64,000 nt of DNA from Geodermatophilus amargosae (GTDB lineage: Bacteria; Actinomycetota; Actinomycetes; Mycobacteriales; Geodermatophilaceae), in the NCBI RefSeq assembly GCF_900116515.1, contig NZ_FPBA01000001.1, positions 479,772 to 543,771 on the forward strand, read 5' to 3'. Shown in pieces: positions 37,787-47,607 of the stretch (positions are counted from its first letter, which is position 1; the number at the start of each line of letters is the position of its first letter). The notes under the pieces are model-generated. The model was not told the origin of the DNA. It saw only the letters and a program-made list of their open reading frames with translations, and searched no databases. The translations under genes were made by a program, and so were the position numbers.

Positions 37787-37818
37787 GGCCGGAGCCCGGA
37801 GCGGCTCGGGCAGCCGGG

Positions 37819-37824
37819 TAGAGT
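37819..37824 (+). promoter_or_regulatory. -10 box (TAGAGT) of the thrC leader
   Basis: TAGAGT predicts transcription from about 37831, a few bases before the 5' strand of the SAM aptamer, so the aptamer starts the transcript. Confidence 0.5.
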
Positions 37825-37835
37825 CGCGACCGTTC

Positions 37836-37961
37836 CACTCATCCAGAGGGGCAGAGGGACACGGCCCGGTGAAGCCCCGGCAACCGCGCTCGCGCGAGCG
37901 GCGAGAGGTGCCAATTCCGTCCCGCGCGGCTCGACGGCCCGACGCGGGGAAGATGAGGAGG
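37836..37961 (+). ncRNA. SAM-I (S-box) riboswitch controlling thrC
   Basis: All core elements are visible. P1 5' strand CTCATC (37838-37843) with its partner GATGAG (37952-37957). The P2 kink-turn region is CCAGAGGGGCAGAGGGAC with GGCCCGGTGAAGCCCC. GGCAACC precedes the P3 hairpin GCGCTCGCGCGAGCGGC. AGGTGCCAATTCC is followed by a P4 hairpin CCCGCG/CGCGGG. The P1 3' strand overlaps the thrC Shine-Dalgarno AGGAGG (37956-37961). Binding of SAM should therefore hide the ribosome site and lower thrC translation when methionine/SAM is plentiful; the mechanism is inferred. Confidence 0.88.
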
Positions 37962-37971
37962 TAGTCGTCGC

Positions 37972-39291
37972 ATGACCCTGACCGCTCCCGGCTCCAACCC
38001 GACCAGCCCAGCGCTCCAGGCCGACTCCGCTGCCGGCGGCCCGGTCCCGCCGTGCCCCGCCCGCGGCCTCGTGTGTCGCAACTGCGGCGCCACCTTCGGC
38101 CTGATCGCCGAGCACGCCTGCGCGCAGTGCTTCGGCCCGCTGGAGGTCGACTACGACCCCCAGCGCATGCGCGCGGTCACCCGCGAGCAGATCGAGGCCG
38201 GCCCGCAGAACATCTGGCGCTACGCCGCCCTGCTGCCGGTGGGCCAGGACCCCGCCGACCGCGTCTCGCTCGACCCGGGCATGACGCCGCTGGTGCGCGC
38301 CGACCGGCTGGCCGCCGAGCTCCGCATCACCGGGGGGCTGTGGGTCAAGGACGACTCGGCCAACCCCACCCACTCGTTCAAGGACCGCGTGGTCAGCCTC
38401 GCCGCCACCGCGGCCCGGGGCCTGGGCTACCGCAAGATCGCCGCGGCCTCCACCGGCAACCTGGCCAACTCGGTGGCCGCGCACGCCGCCCGCGTCGGCA
38501 TCCCGTCCTTCGTCTTCATCCCGGCCGACCTCGAGCCCGGCAAGGTCGTGCAGTCGGCGGTGTACGGCCAGACGCTGGTCGCCGTCGACGGGTCCTACGA
38601 CGACGTCAACCGGCTGACCAGCGAGCTCGCCGAGACCGACGAGTTCGAGGACACCGCCTTCGTCAACCAGAACGTGCGGCCCTACTACGCCGAGGGCTCC
38701 AAGACGATGGGCTACGAGATCGCCGAGCAGCTCGGCTGGCGGATCCCGGCCCAGGTGGTCATCCCCATGGCGTCGGGCTCGCTGCTCACCAAGGTGGACA
38801 AGGCCTGGCGGGAGCTGGCCGCCGCCGGGATCGTCGAGGACACCGGGTGGCGGGTCTTCGGCGCCCAGTCGGCCGGCTGCGACCCGATCGCCACCGCCTT
38901 CGACAACGGCTGGGACGTCGTCAAGCCGGTCAAGCCCACCGGGATCGCCAAGTCGCTGAACATCGGCAACCCCGCCGACGGCCCCTACGCGCTCGACGCC
39001 ATCCGCCGCACCGGCGGCGCCGTCGGCCGGGTCGGCGACGACGCGATCGTGCAGGGCATCCGCGACCTCGCCCGCACCACCGGCGTCTTCGCCGAGACCG
39101 CGGGCGGCGTGACCGTGGCCGTGCTGCGGCAGCTCGTCGAGGACGGGAGGCTCGACCCCACGAAGGAGACGGTCGTCCTCAACACCGGCGAGGGCCTCAA
39201 GACCCTGGACCCCCTCGAGCCGGTCGTCGGCCCGACCCATCGGGTGGAGCCGTCGCTGCGGTCGGCCAGGGCGGCGGGCCTCATCGGCTGA
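37972..39291 (+). CDS. thrC: Threonine synthase
   Basis: PLP enzyme converting O-phosphohomoserine to threonine. The 439 aa have a zinc-ribbon-like N-terminal segment (CRNCGATF and CAQCFGPL near 35-55) seen in one group of threonine synthases. The PLP lysine is in NPTHSFKDRVV near 137, the phosphate-binding loop in AASTGNLANSVAAHA near 162 and the late NTGEGLKTLDPLEP near 405. ATG 37972 follows AGGAGG, which is part of the SAM riboswitch. No other threonine or methionine genes are adjacent. Control of thrC by SAM makes sense because threonine and methionine branch from homoserine. Confidence 0.95.
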   Translation: MTLTAPGSNPTSPALQADSAAGGPVPPCPARGLVCRNCGATFGLIAEHACAQCFGPLEVDYDPQRMRAVTREQIEAGPQNIWRYAALLPVGQDPADRVSLDPGMTPLVRADRLAAELRITGGLWVKDDSANPTHSFKDRVVSLAATAARGLGYRKIAAASTGNLANSVAAHAARVGIPSFVFIPADLEPGKVVQSAVYGQTLVAVDGSYDDVNRLTSELAETDEFEDTAFVNQNVRPYYAEGSKTMGYEIAEQLGWRIPAQVVIPMASGSLLTKVDKAWRELAAAGIVEDTGWRVFGAQSAGCDPIATAFDNGWDVVKPVKPTGIAKSLNIGNPADGPYALDAIRRTGGAVGRVGDDAIVQGIRDLARTTGVFAETAGGVTVAVLRQLVEDGRLDPTKETVVLNTGEGLKTLDPLEPVVGPTHRVEPSLRSARAAGLIG

Positions 39292-39388
39292 GGCGTAGGC
39301 TCGGCGACGTCGATCCGGCGGGTGACATCCCGGCCCGGTCGTCCCCGAGTCGTGTGGTGAGGATCTCCCCACGGCGGTGTCCCTGTTG

Positions 39389-39394
39389 TACCGT
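39389..39394 (+). promoter_or_regulatory. -10 box (TACCGT) of the cold-shock gene
   Basis: TACCGT lies 105 nt before GTG 39500, giving a leader of about 100 nt. Long leaders are typical of cold-shock genes, where they act as RNA thermosensors. The 208-nt gap between thrC and this gene holds nothing else recognisable. Confidence 0.4.
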
Positions 39395-39499
39395 CTCGCG
39401 CGGTCGTCAGTTCCACGCACGTGTCCGACGGGCGGAAGAGCTGTACCCCGGTCCCCGGATCACGGGGGTCGTCCGCACGCACGAAACGTGGGAGCACAC

Positions 39500-39700
39500 G
39501 TGGCACAGGGCACCGTGAAGTGGTTCAACGCCGAGAAGGGCTTCGGCTTCATCGCCGTCGACGGCGGCCAGGACGTCTTCGTCCACTACTCGGCCATCCA
39601 GATGGACGGCTACAAGAGCCTCGACGAGGGCCAGCGGGTCTCCTTCGAGGTCGTCCAGGGCGAGAAGGGCCCGCAGGCCGACGGCGTCCGCGTCGCCTGA
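39500..39700 (+). CDS. Cold-shock protein, CspA family
   Basis: Single cold-shock domain of 66 aa; RNA chaperone. RNP1 is KGFGFI (16-21) and RNP2 is VFVHYSAI near 30. The length and the opening [17 protein letters not shown] match CspA-type proteins. The GTG start has GGGAG at 39490-39494. Acidic and lacking extra domains, it is a generic member; whether it is cold-induced or constitutive cannot be told. A hairpin terminator follows. Confidence 0.95.
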   Translation: MAQGTVKWFNAEKGFGFIAVDGGQDVFVHYSAIQMDGYKSLDEGQRVSFEVVQGEKGPQADGVRVA

Positions 39701-39716
39701 TCCCCTCAGCTCCTCC

Positions 39717-39869
39717 GTGCCACGGCCCGGTTCCCCGCGCGGGAGCCGGGCCGTCGCCGTCCCCGGTGAGCCCCGGCGACCGCCGCTCCGCTGGGCACCG
39801 GCGCTGCTGGTCCCGGTGACCGCGTTCGGCGCGCTCGTCGCGGCCCTCCTCGCCGTCATCGACGACTGA
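39717..39869 (+). CDS. Possible small membrane protein (50 aa)
   Basis: A GTG-initiated frame of 50 codons encodes a basic N-terminal part (Arg/Pro-rich) and one clear hydrophobic helix (WAPALLVPVTAFGALVAALL, about 27-46) ending in IDD. Third positions are strongly G/C in the second half, as in coding sequence. Against it, the first 13 codons coincide with the cold-shock terminator hairpin and no ribosome site is visible. Real status is uncertain. Confidence 0.35.
   Translation: MPRPGSPRGSRAVAVPGEPRRPPLRWAPALLVPVTAFGALVAALLAVIDD
39722..39754 (+). terminator. Terminator of the cold-shock gene
   Basis: 14-bp stem (39722-39735 with 39741-39754, ACGGCCCGG arm, one wobble) with a 5-nt loop, 22 nt after the stop. 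Confidence 0.75.
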
Positions 39870-41708
<1,839 letters not shown>

Positions 41709-41743
41709 GTCCCGCCGCTGCCGTCCGGTAGCACCAGCACTGC

Positions 41744-41784
41744 CCGGCAGGGGCGGTCCCGCATCGCGGGGCCGCCCCTGTCGG
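41744..41784 (+). terminator. Terminator of groEL
   Basis: CCGGCAGGGGCGG-T-CCCGC against GCGGG-G-CCGCCCCTGTCGG with a 3-nt loop, 36 nt after groEL. Confidence 0.75.
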
Positions 41785-41805
41785 CGTCCGTGGGTCCGGC
41801 CGCGC

Positions 41806-41864
41806 CCGAGCACACGTGCAGCGCCCCCTCCGCCGCCGGGAGGGGGCGCTCACCGTGTGCTCGG
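41806..41864. terminator. Second long hairpin downstream of groEL
   Basis: Arms of about 26 nt (CCGAGCACACGTG-AGCGCCCCCTCC and its near-exact complement, with two one-base bulges) and a loop of 6 nt. It follows the groEL terminator by 22 nt and may act for transcription from either side. Confidence 0.6.
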
Positions 41865-41939
41865 CACCGCGACTGCGGGGAAGCTGCCGTTCCCCGCGGC
41901 CCACGGACGACGACTGCCCTGTACTCGTCGGCCCGGTCA

Positions 41940-42012
41940 CTGCGGCGGCCGGCGCCTGGTGGTCGCGGGCGTCGATGCAGACGTCCTCGAAGCGGGCGGG
42001 GGCGTCGGCCAT
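41940..42012 (-). pseudogene. Possible N-terminal remnant of a VOC-family gene
   Basis: On the minus strand an ATG at 42012 opens MADAPARFEDVCIDARD, resembling the first strand of glyoxalase/VOC proteins (FxDLCIDAxD). The rest of the frame turns into low-complexity sequence running through the groEL terminators and has no VOC character. Only about 20 codons look genuine. The 328-nt groEL-DUF72 gap otherwise holds only the two hairpins. Confidence 0.3.
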
Positions 42013-42036
42013 GACGGCGCAGGGTAGGCCGTCGGC

Positions 42037-42822
42037 GTGGCCGTGGTGATCGGGACGTCAGGGTGGCAGTACCGCGACTGGCGCGGCCGCTTCTACCCCC
42101 AGCGCATGCCGCAGCGGCTGTGGCTCGAGCACCACGCACAGCACTTCGCCACCGTCGAGAGCAACGCCGCCTTCTACCGGCTGCCCGCGCGGGACACCTT
42201 CGCCGCCTGGCGCGAGCGGACCCCGCCGGACTACCGCTGGGCGGTCAAGGCCAGCCGGTTCCTCACCCACGTCAAGCGGCTGCGCGAGCCCGAGGAGCCG
42301 GTGGCCCGGCTGGTGCAGCACGCCGAGGGGCTCGGCGACCGGCTCGACGTCGTCCTGCTGCAGCTGCCGCCCACGCTCAAGGCCGACACCGGTCTGCTGC
42401 GCGACTGCCTCGCCTGCTTCCCGCCCGGCGTGCGCGTGGCCGTCGAGCCCCGTCACCCGACCTGGGAGACCGACGAGGTGCGGGGGCTGCTCGAGCGCTA
42501 CGGCGCCGCGCTGTGCTGGGCCGACCGCGCCGAGCGGCCGGTGACGCCGCTGTGGCGGACCACCGGCTGGGGCTACCTGCGGCTGCACACCGGCGCCGAG
42601 GGGTGGGGCTACCCGCCCGCCGTGCTCGAGGAGTGGGCCCAGCGGCTGGCGGCCACCTACGCCGACGACGAGGACGTGTTCGTCTACCTCAACAACGACC
42701 CCGGCGGCGCTGCGGTGGTCGACGCCGTCGCCCTGGCCGGTGCCGTGCGGCGGGCCGGACGCACGCCCACCCGGGTGCCCACGCCGGAGGAGGCGACCGG
42801 CGCGGCCTGGGCGGCGGCCTGA
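42037..42822 (+). CDS. DUF72 family protein
   Basis: TIM-barrel-like protein of 261 aa. Signatures are IGTSGWQYRDWRGRFYP at the N-terminus, ESNAAFYRLP near 40, WAVKASRFLTHVKRL near 65, VAVEPRHPTWETDEV near 135 and YLRLHTG near 180, followed by DVFVYLNNDPGG near 218. DUF72 proteins are widespread but without an established reaction; the fold suggests a phosphate-binding or nuclease-like role. The GTG start lies 6 nt after TAGGCC, a near -10 match, so it may be leaderless. Confidence 0.88.
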   Translation: MAVVIGTSGWQYRDWRGRFYPQRMPQRLWLEHHAQHFATVESNAAFYRLPARDTFAAWRERTPPDYRWAVKASRFLTHVKRLREPEEPVARLVQHAEGLGDRLDVVLLQLPPTLKADTGLLRDCLACFPPGVRVAVEPRHPTWETDEVRGLLERYGAALCWADRAERPVTPLWRTTGWGYLRLHTGAEGWGYPPAVLEEWAQRLAATYADDEDVFVYLNNDPGGAAVVDAVALAGAVRRAGRTPTRVPTPEEATGAAWAAA

Positions 42823-42825
42823 GGG

Positions 42826-43503
42826 TCAGTCGTCCCGGCCGCCGTGGCCCGAGGAGCCCGACCCGCCGTGCCCGGACCCGCTGTGGTCCTCGTCGGAGTC
42901 GTCGTCGGTGTGGTGACCGGAGTGGGAGCCGGAGTCGTCGAGGTCGCTCGCCGGGTCGCGGCCCGAGTCGTCGGTCTCGTCGTCGTCCGGGCTCGGCGAC
43001 GCGGCGGAGGGCGTGGCGTCGTCCTCGGGGTGGTCCCGCCCGGAGCCGGAGCCCGAGGTCGCCGACGCCAGAGAGCGCTGCCCGTGCCCGTCGGCCGCGG
43101 GGTCGGCTCTGGAGTTCCCGTTGCGGCGGGGTGCGGGTCGGGACGGCGGTGTCGGAGTCGTCGGGTGCGCCCGTCGGGTCGCTGTCGTCCGCGGCGTCGG
43201 AGGTCGGCCCGGACGGAGTCGGTGCGGCGGAGGTGGGCGTGGGGGAGGCCGGGGTGGAGCTGGGGGCCGGCGTGTCGGAGCTGACGCGGGGGGCGGCGTC
43301 GTCAGCGGAGTCCGGCAGGTCGAACGGCGTCACCGACTCCAGGACGACCGCGACGCCGTCCTGCACCGGACCGGGCAGGACCCCGCCGGCGCCCGCGCCC
43401 CTGACGCCCGCGACGGCGATGCCCACCCCGCCGTGGCCTACGTCACGGCGGAGGCGGACGTGATTCTCGCGAGCGCGGCGGTGAGCCCGGTCAGCAGCGG
43501 CAT
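42826..43503 (-). pseudogene. Frame-broken gene for a repeat-rich membrane protein related to ECF-sigma partners
   Basis: Three coding-like pieces lie in two frames. The first, from ATG 43503, reads MPLLTGLTAALARITSASAVT and hits a stop at 43438. The next frame continues GGVGIAVAGV, then GAGGVLPGPVQDGVAVVLESVTPFDLPDSADDA and a Ser/Pro/Thr linker. Near 43080-43140 the sense returns to the first frame (SATSGSGSGRDHPEDDATPS, then Asp/Ser/Gly/His repeats) and ends at TGA 42826-42828. The start resembles the hydrophobic segment of the protein at 15917-16939 (MLLSTLTAKLAAAG). Two compensating frameshifts, or sequencing errors, are needed. The cytoplasmic N-terminus seen in the intact relative is absent. 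Confidence 0.6.
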
Positions 43504-43541
43504 GCAGGTGTCGTCGGCAGTCGACCCGAGAACGTGAACCG

Positions 43542-44543
43542 TCAAGCAGAGAGGACGTGCGGGTCCTCGCGGTGGTGGACGCCGAGCTGCGCAGCCGCCT
43601 GACCCAGGACGTCCTGGACGGCGAGCGTGTCGGCCAGCGGCATGACCTCGCTCTCGGTGCGTCCCTCCTGCAGGCACCGCGTGACCTCGGCCAGCTCGTG
43701 CGAGTAGCCCACGCCGGACGCCGGGCGGGTGATCTCCTCGGGCTCGGCGCCGGTGCGGTGCAGCACGATCGTGGCCGGGTGGTGGAAGCGGGGGAGGACG
43801 TCGATCCAGCCACCCGTGCCGAACACCCGCGCCTGGCCGGGCGTCGGGTAGCGCAGCGACGTCGTCAGCGTGGCCGAGCGGCCGTCGTCCCAGCCGAGCA
43901 GGACGGCCGCCTCGGCGTCGGCGCCGGTGGGGTAGGTGGAGCCCGCGGCGGTGACCGTGTCGGGCGTGCCGAGCACCATCTGGGCGAAGGAGACGACGTA
44001 GACGCCGAGGTCGAGCAGCGCGCCGCCGCCGAGCTCGAGGGCGAACAACCGGTCGTCGGGGTCGTAGACGCGGTCGACGCCGAGGTCGGCCTGCACCGAC
44101 CGCACCTCGCCGATGGCGCCGTCGGCGACGAGCTCCCGCAGCGCGACGACGGCGGGCTGGAAGCGCGTCCACATCGCCTCCATGACGAAGACGCCGGCCC
44201 CGCGGGCCGCCCTCACCACCTCCTGGGCGCCGGCCGTCGTCGCGGTGAACGCCTTCTCGACCAGCAGCGCCTTGCCGGCCTCGATGGCGGCCAGCGCGAT
44301 CGCGTGGTGCTGCGGGTGCGGCGTGGCGAGGTAGAGGACGTCGACGTCCGGGTCGGCGAGGACCTCCGCGTACGAGCCATACGCCCGCTCGAGCCCGTGC
44401 TGCTGCGCGAAGGCCTGCGCCCGGTCGGCCGAGCGCGACGCGACGGCCACCGGCCGGGCTCCCTCGACGTGCGCGAAGTCGCCCATCACGCTCTGCGCGA
44501 TGCGCCCCGGTCCGACGATGCCCCAGCGGATCTCCTGACTCAC
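43542..44543 (-). CDS. Gfo/Idh/MocA family oxidoreductase
   Basis: NAD(P)-dependent sugar or diol dehydrogenase of 333 aa. The Rossmann domain has WGIVGPGRIAQSVM (7-20). The active-site strand LLVEKAFT near 95 has EKA in place of the common EKP. The C-terminal alpha/beta domain includes GGGALLDLGVYVVSFAQMVLG near 170. This pattern is closest to dihydrodiol-dehydrogenase-like members; the substrate is unknown. The GTG start lies 7 nt after TAGCGT, predicting a leaderless transcript. It is divergent from the DUF4031 gene, only 37 nt apart. Confidence 0.88.
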   Translation of the reverse strand: MSQEIRWGIVGPGRIAQSVMGDFAHVEGARPVAVASRSADRAQAFAQQHGLERAYGSYAEVLADPDVDVLYLATPHPQHHAIALAAIEAGKALLVEKAFTATTAGAQEVVRAARGAGVFVMEAMWTRFQPAVVALRELVADGAIGEVRSVQADLGVDRVYDPDDRLFALELGGGALLDLGVYVVSFAQMVLGTPDTVTAAGSTYPTGADAEAAVLLGWDDGRSATLTTSLRYPTPGQARVFGTGGWIDVLPRFHHPATIVLHRTGAEPEEITRPASGVGYSHELAEVTRCLQEGRTESEVMPLADTLAVQDVLGQAAAQLGVHHREDPHVLSA

Positions 44544-44550
44544 GGCGACG

Positions 44551-44556
44551 ACGCTA
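44551..44556 (-). promoter_or_regulatory. -10 box (TAGCGT), leaderless Gfo/Idh/MocA gene
   Basis: TAGCGT on the minus strand, 7 nt, then GTG 44543. Confidence 0.5.
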
Positions 44557-44580
44557 ACGGGCCCGGGCAGACTGCACTCC

Positions 44581-44868
44581 GTGGCCGTGCTGATCGACAG
44601 CCCCGTCTGGCCCTGGCGGGGGCGCCGGTGGTCGCACCTGGTCAGCGACGTGTCCTACGAGGAGCTGCACGCCTTCGTCGCCGCCGAGCTCGGCATCCCG
44701 CGCCGGGCGTTCCAGGGCGACCACTACGACGTCCCCGAGGACCTCTACGACGTCGCCGTGGCCGCCGGCGCGCAGCCGGTGGGCGCCCGCGAGCTGCTGG
44801 CCCGGCTGATGGCGGCGGGCCTGCGGCTCAGGAAGCGCGACCGCGCAGCAGGCCGATCTCCGCGGTGA
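44581..44868 (+). CDS. DUF4031 protein
   Basis: The 95 aa match DUF4031: VLIDSPVWPWRGRRWSHLVSD at the N-terminus, then YEELHAFVAAELGIPRRAFQGDHYDVPEDLYDVAVAAGA and a basic C-terminus. The family is small, soluble and uncharacterised; conserved Asp, His and Tyr residues hint at an enzyme. CAGACT, one base off the usual -10, stands 7 nt before the GTG. The last 41 nt overlap the convergent HD-domain gene. Confidence 0.85.
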   Translation: MAVLIDSPVWPWRGRRWSHLVSDVSYEELHAFVAAELGIPRRAFQGDHYDVPEDLYDVAVAAGAQPVGARELLARLMAAGLRLRKRDRAAGRSPR

Positions 44869-45451
44869 TGTTGGCCCGCGCCCGCGGTTCCCAGTCCGCC
44901 GTCGCGGGCAGCCGGTAGAGCGCGGGCAGGGCGAGCAGGGACTCGAGGACCGCGATCCGGCCCGCGGTGAACACCTCGTCGGACAGGTGTCCGTACTCCT
45001 CGCGGACGGCGGAGGCGTACGCGGCGTAGGCCTCCGGCGGCCCGGCCAGCACCGCGAGGTCGGCGTCGCAGAGGACGGCGCCGTTCCCGTCGTCCGGCGC
45101 GGCGTCGTGGCCGGCGGTCAGCAACACCAGCCGGACCACCTCGTCGAGCCGTGCGGGCGGCACGAGGCCGGTCAGCCCGGCGCGCGCCCGCTCGGCACTG
45201 ACCTGCTCGTTGTCGCCGCGGCGCGGGTCGTAGACGACGTCGTGGTACCAGGCGGCCAGCGCCACGGCGGCCGGGTCGGGAGCGGACCGGCCCAGCTCTC
45301 CGGCCAGCCCCAGGACGGCGGCCAGGTGGTGCAGGTCGTGGTAGCGGCGGTGCGGCTCGCTCCACGCGGCGAGGACGGCCGCCCACTCGGTGCGCGCGGT
45401 GGGGGAGTCGCCGGCCAGCGCGGCGAAGGCCTCGAAGCCGATGCCGGTCAC
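44828..45451 (-). CDS. HD-domain metal-dependent phosphohydrolase-like protein
   Basis: The 207 aa contain metal-site motifs of a predicted HD hydrolase: RRYHDLHHLAAVL near 36, the HD pair in AAWYHDVVYDPRRGDNEQVSAERA near 70 and LCDADLAVL near 124. This group (often annotated as predicted metal-dependent HD superfamily phosphohydrolase) has no assigned substrate. GTG 45451 overlaps the stop of the upstream M20 peptidase (GTGA), so the two are co-translated. Confidence 0.85.
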   Translation of the reverse strand: MTGIGFEAFAALAGDSPTARTEWAAVLAAWSEPHRRYHDLHHLAAVLGLAGELGRSAPDPAAVALAAWYHDVVYDPRRGDNEQVSAERARAGLTGLVPPARLDEVVRLVLLTAGHDAAPDDGNGAVLCDADLAVLAGPPEAYAAYASAVREEYGHLSDEVFTAGRIAVLESLLALPALYRLPATADWEPRARANITAEIGLLRGRAS

Positions 45452-46719
45452 GCGACCCCGCAGCGGCGCAGGACCAGCAGCGCCAGCGTGCGGGCCACGG
45501 CGGTCACCTCGGCCACCGGCACCCGCTCGGCCGGGCCGTGCGCCAGGTGCAGGTCGCCCGGGCCCAGGTGCAGCGCCGGGATCCCGGCGGCGGCGTAGAG
45601 GCGCAGGTCGGTGCCGGCCGCCACCGCCCGCTCCGGCGGCGGTGCCCCGCCCGCCTCGACGACGGCGTCGCGGACCTGACCGAGCAGGTCGTGCGCCGGC
45701 GGCAGCTGCCCGCTGGCGAAGGCGCCGCCGGTCCAGGTCACCCGCACCGGGTGCGCGGCCAGCCACGGGTCCCCGGCGCAGAACGCGGCGACACGGGCCT
45801 CGAACGCCGCGCGGGCGACCTCGACCGGCTCGCCCAGGCGCACGCCGTAGCGGCCCTCGGCCACCAGCCGGTCGGGCACCGACGACGCCCAGTCGCCGGC
45901 GTGCACCGTGCCGATCGACAGCCCGAACGGGTACCGCTCGCCGGCGAAGCGCGGGTCGGCGTCGCGCTGCCGCTCGGCCTCGAACGCGCGCAGGTCCGCG
46001 TGGGCTCGCGCGAACAGCTCGACCGCGCTCACGCCGCGGTCGCGCATCGCCGCGTGGGCCGCGTGCCCGGTCACCTCGAGCCGGAAGGTGAGCGCGCCGG
46101 CCGCGGCGGTGACGACGGCGCCGTCGGTGGGCTCGGGAATGACGCAGGCGTCGCCGCGGTGCCCGCGGGCCAGGGTCGCCCACGCGCCCAGCCCGCCGTC
46201 CTCCTCGCCGACGACGCTGTGCAGCGCCACCGGCCGGCGCAACCGCACACCCGCGGCCCGGACGGCGGCCAGCGCGGCGAGCGCCGAGACCAGGCCGCCC
46301 TTCATGTCGCAGGTGCCGCGGCCGTGCACCGCGCCGCCGTCCAGGCGGGGGGTGAACGGGTCGCCGGCCCACAGCGCGCGGTCGCCGGTGGGGACGACGT
46401 CGGTGTGCCCGCACAGCACCAGCGCCGGGTCGCCGTCCTCGCGGCCGGGGAGCGTGCCGACGATCCCCAGCGCCTCCTCGCGCTCGACCTCCTGGCCGGG
46501 CGCGTCCGGTGCGGTGGCGGCGGCCTCGAGGTCGATGGCCCAGCGGTCGACGTCGCAGCCCAGCGCGTCCAGCTCGCCGGCGACCAGGGCCTGCACCTCG
46601 CTCTCGGCCGCCGTGCCGCCGACGGAGGGCACGGCGACCAGCCGGCAGAGCAGGCCGACCGCGGCGGCCTCGTCCACGGCGTCGAGCACGGCGGCCTCGG
46701 TGCGGGTCAGGTCGGCCAC
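45448..46719 (-). CDS. M20 family peptidase (ArgE/DapE-type deacylase)
   Basis: Two-zinc amidohydrolase of 423 aa. Metal and catalytic motifs are LCGHTDVVPTGD near 105 (His, catalytic Asp), GRGTCDMKGGLVS near 132 (bridging Asp), the base and ligand Glu-Glu in VVGEEDGGLG near 170, PEPTDG near 197 and the final His in LHLGPGDLHLAHGPAE near 400. The dimerisation domain lies between. Relatives include succinyl-diaminopimelate desuccinylase and acetylornithine deacetylase; no amino-acid pathway genes are adjacent, so the substrate is open. GTG 46719 is preferred because CAGACT lies 8 nt upstream; GTG 46737 is also in frame. Confidence 0.88.
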   Translation of the reverse strand: MADLTRTEAAVLDAVDEAAAVGLLCRLVAVPSVGGTAAESEVQALVAGELDALGCDVDRWAIDLEAAATAPDAPGQEVEREEALGIVGTLPGREDGDPALVLCGHTDVVPTGDRALWAGDPFTPRLDGGAVHGRGTCDMKGGLVSALAALAAVRAAGVRLRRPVALHSVVGEEDGGLGAWATLARGHRGDACVIPEPTDGAVVTAAAGALTFRLEVTGHAAHAAMRDRGVSAVELFARAHADLRAFEAERQRDADPRFAGERYPFGLSIGTVHAGDWASSVPDRLVAEGRYGVRLGEPVEVARAAFEARVAAFCAGDPWLAAHPVRVTWTGGAFASGQLPPAHDLLGQVRDAVVEAGGAPPPERAVAAGTDLRLYAAAGIPALHLGPGDLHLAHGPAERVPVAEVTAVARTLALLVLRRCGVA

Positions 46720-46753
46720 GGCTCGGCAGTCTGGCACGCACGGCGCCGGCGGT

Positions 46754-46759
46754 TACCGT
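46754..46759 (+). promoter_or_regulatory. -10 box (TACCGT), leaderless LURP-one gene
   Basis: TACCGT, 7 nt, then GTG 46767. Confidence 0.55.
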
Positions 46760-46766
46760 CGCCGCC

Positions 46767-47600
46767 GTGACACAGCCCTCCCCGCCGCCCGGGTGGTACC
46801 CCGACCCCGCCGGCAGCGGCGGTTCCCGCTGGTGGGACGGCCGGACCTGGACCGAGCACGTGCAGCAGCCGCCCACCCCGCAGCCCGCCCCCGCGCAGGC
46901 CCCGCCGGTGCAGCAGCAGTACGGGCAGCAGTACGGGGCGCAGCAGCAGTACGGGCAGCAGCAGTACGGCGGGCAGCAGCAGTACGGTGCCACCCCGCGG
47001 CGCTCGGTCCTGCACGACCAGCCGGTCCTGCTGGTCAACCAGAAGACCAAGCTCGTCGAGCTCACCAACGAGTACGCCGTGCTCGACGCCCACGAGGTGC
47101 AGATCGGCGCGGTCGTCGAGGTCGGTCAGTCGACGGCGAAGAAGGTCGTCCGCTTCGTCAGCAGCCTCGACCAGTACCTCACCCACCGCCTCGAGGTGCG
47201 TGACGCGCACGGGCCGGTCCTCGTCCTGACCCGCCCGGCCAAGCTGGTCAAGTCGCGGGTCGTCGTCGAGACGCCCGAGGGCGCGCCGGTGGGCGAGATC
47301 GTCCAGGCCAACGTCTTCGGCCGGATCCGCTTCGACCTCGTCGTCGGCGGTCAGCCGGCCGGCGCGATCCAGGCGGAGAACTGGCGGGCCTGGGACTTCT
47401 CCATCACCGACTCCGTGGGGACCGAGGTCGCCCGCATCACCAAGACGTGGGAGGGCCTGGCGCGGACGCTGTTCACCACCGCCGACCGCTACGTCGTCCG
47501 CGTGCACGCGCGGCTGCCCGAGCCGCTGGCGAGCCTGGTGCTGGCCTCGGCGCTGACCGTCGACACGGCGCTCAAGCAGGACGCGCGCGGCCTCGGATAG
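46767..47600 (+). CDS. DUF2510 plus LURP-one/scramblase-like protein
   Basis: The 277 aa start with a DUF2510 motif (PPGWYPDPAGSGGSRWWDGRTWT, about 7-29). A Gln/Tyr/Gly low-complexity stretch with QQQYG repeats (about 48-75) follows, then a LURP-one/phospholipid-scramblase-like 12-strand barrel (about 80-277; LLVNQKTKLVELTNEYAVLDAH, FSITDSVGTEVARITKTWEGLARTLFTTADRYVV). The last helix is hydrophobic (LASLVLASALTVDTAL). In eukaryotes this fold scrambles lipids; the bacterial role is not known. DUF2510 is usually found next to membrane segments. GTG 46767 is supported by TACCGT. Confidence 0.85.
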   Translation: MTQPSPPPGWYPDPAGSGGSRWWDGRTWTEHVQQPPTPQPAPAQAPPVQQQYGQQYGAQQQYGQQQYGGQQQYGATPRRSVLHDQPVLLVNQKTKLVELTNEYAVLDAHEVQIGAVVEVGQSTAKKVVRFVSSLDQYLTHRLEVRDAHGPVLVLTRPAKLVKSRVVVETPEGAPVGEIVQANVFGRIRFDLVVGGQPAGAIQAENWRAWDFSITDSVGTEVARITKTWEGLARTLFTTADRYVVRVHARLPEPLASLVLASALTVDTALKQDARGLG

Positions 47601-47607
47601 TGGCCGT

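Noticed and set aside
46907..46990. CAG/TACGG repeats resembling a short repeat array
   Set aside because: They encode the QQQYG low-complexity region in frame, with no spacers; not CRISPR.
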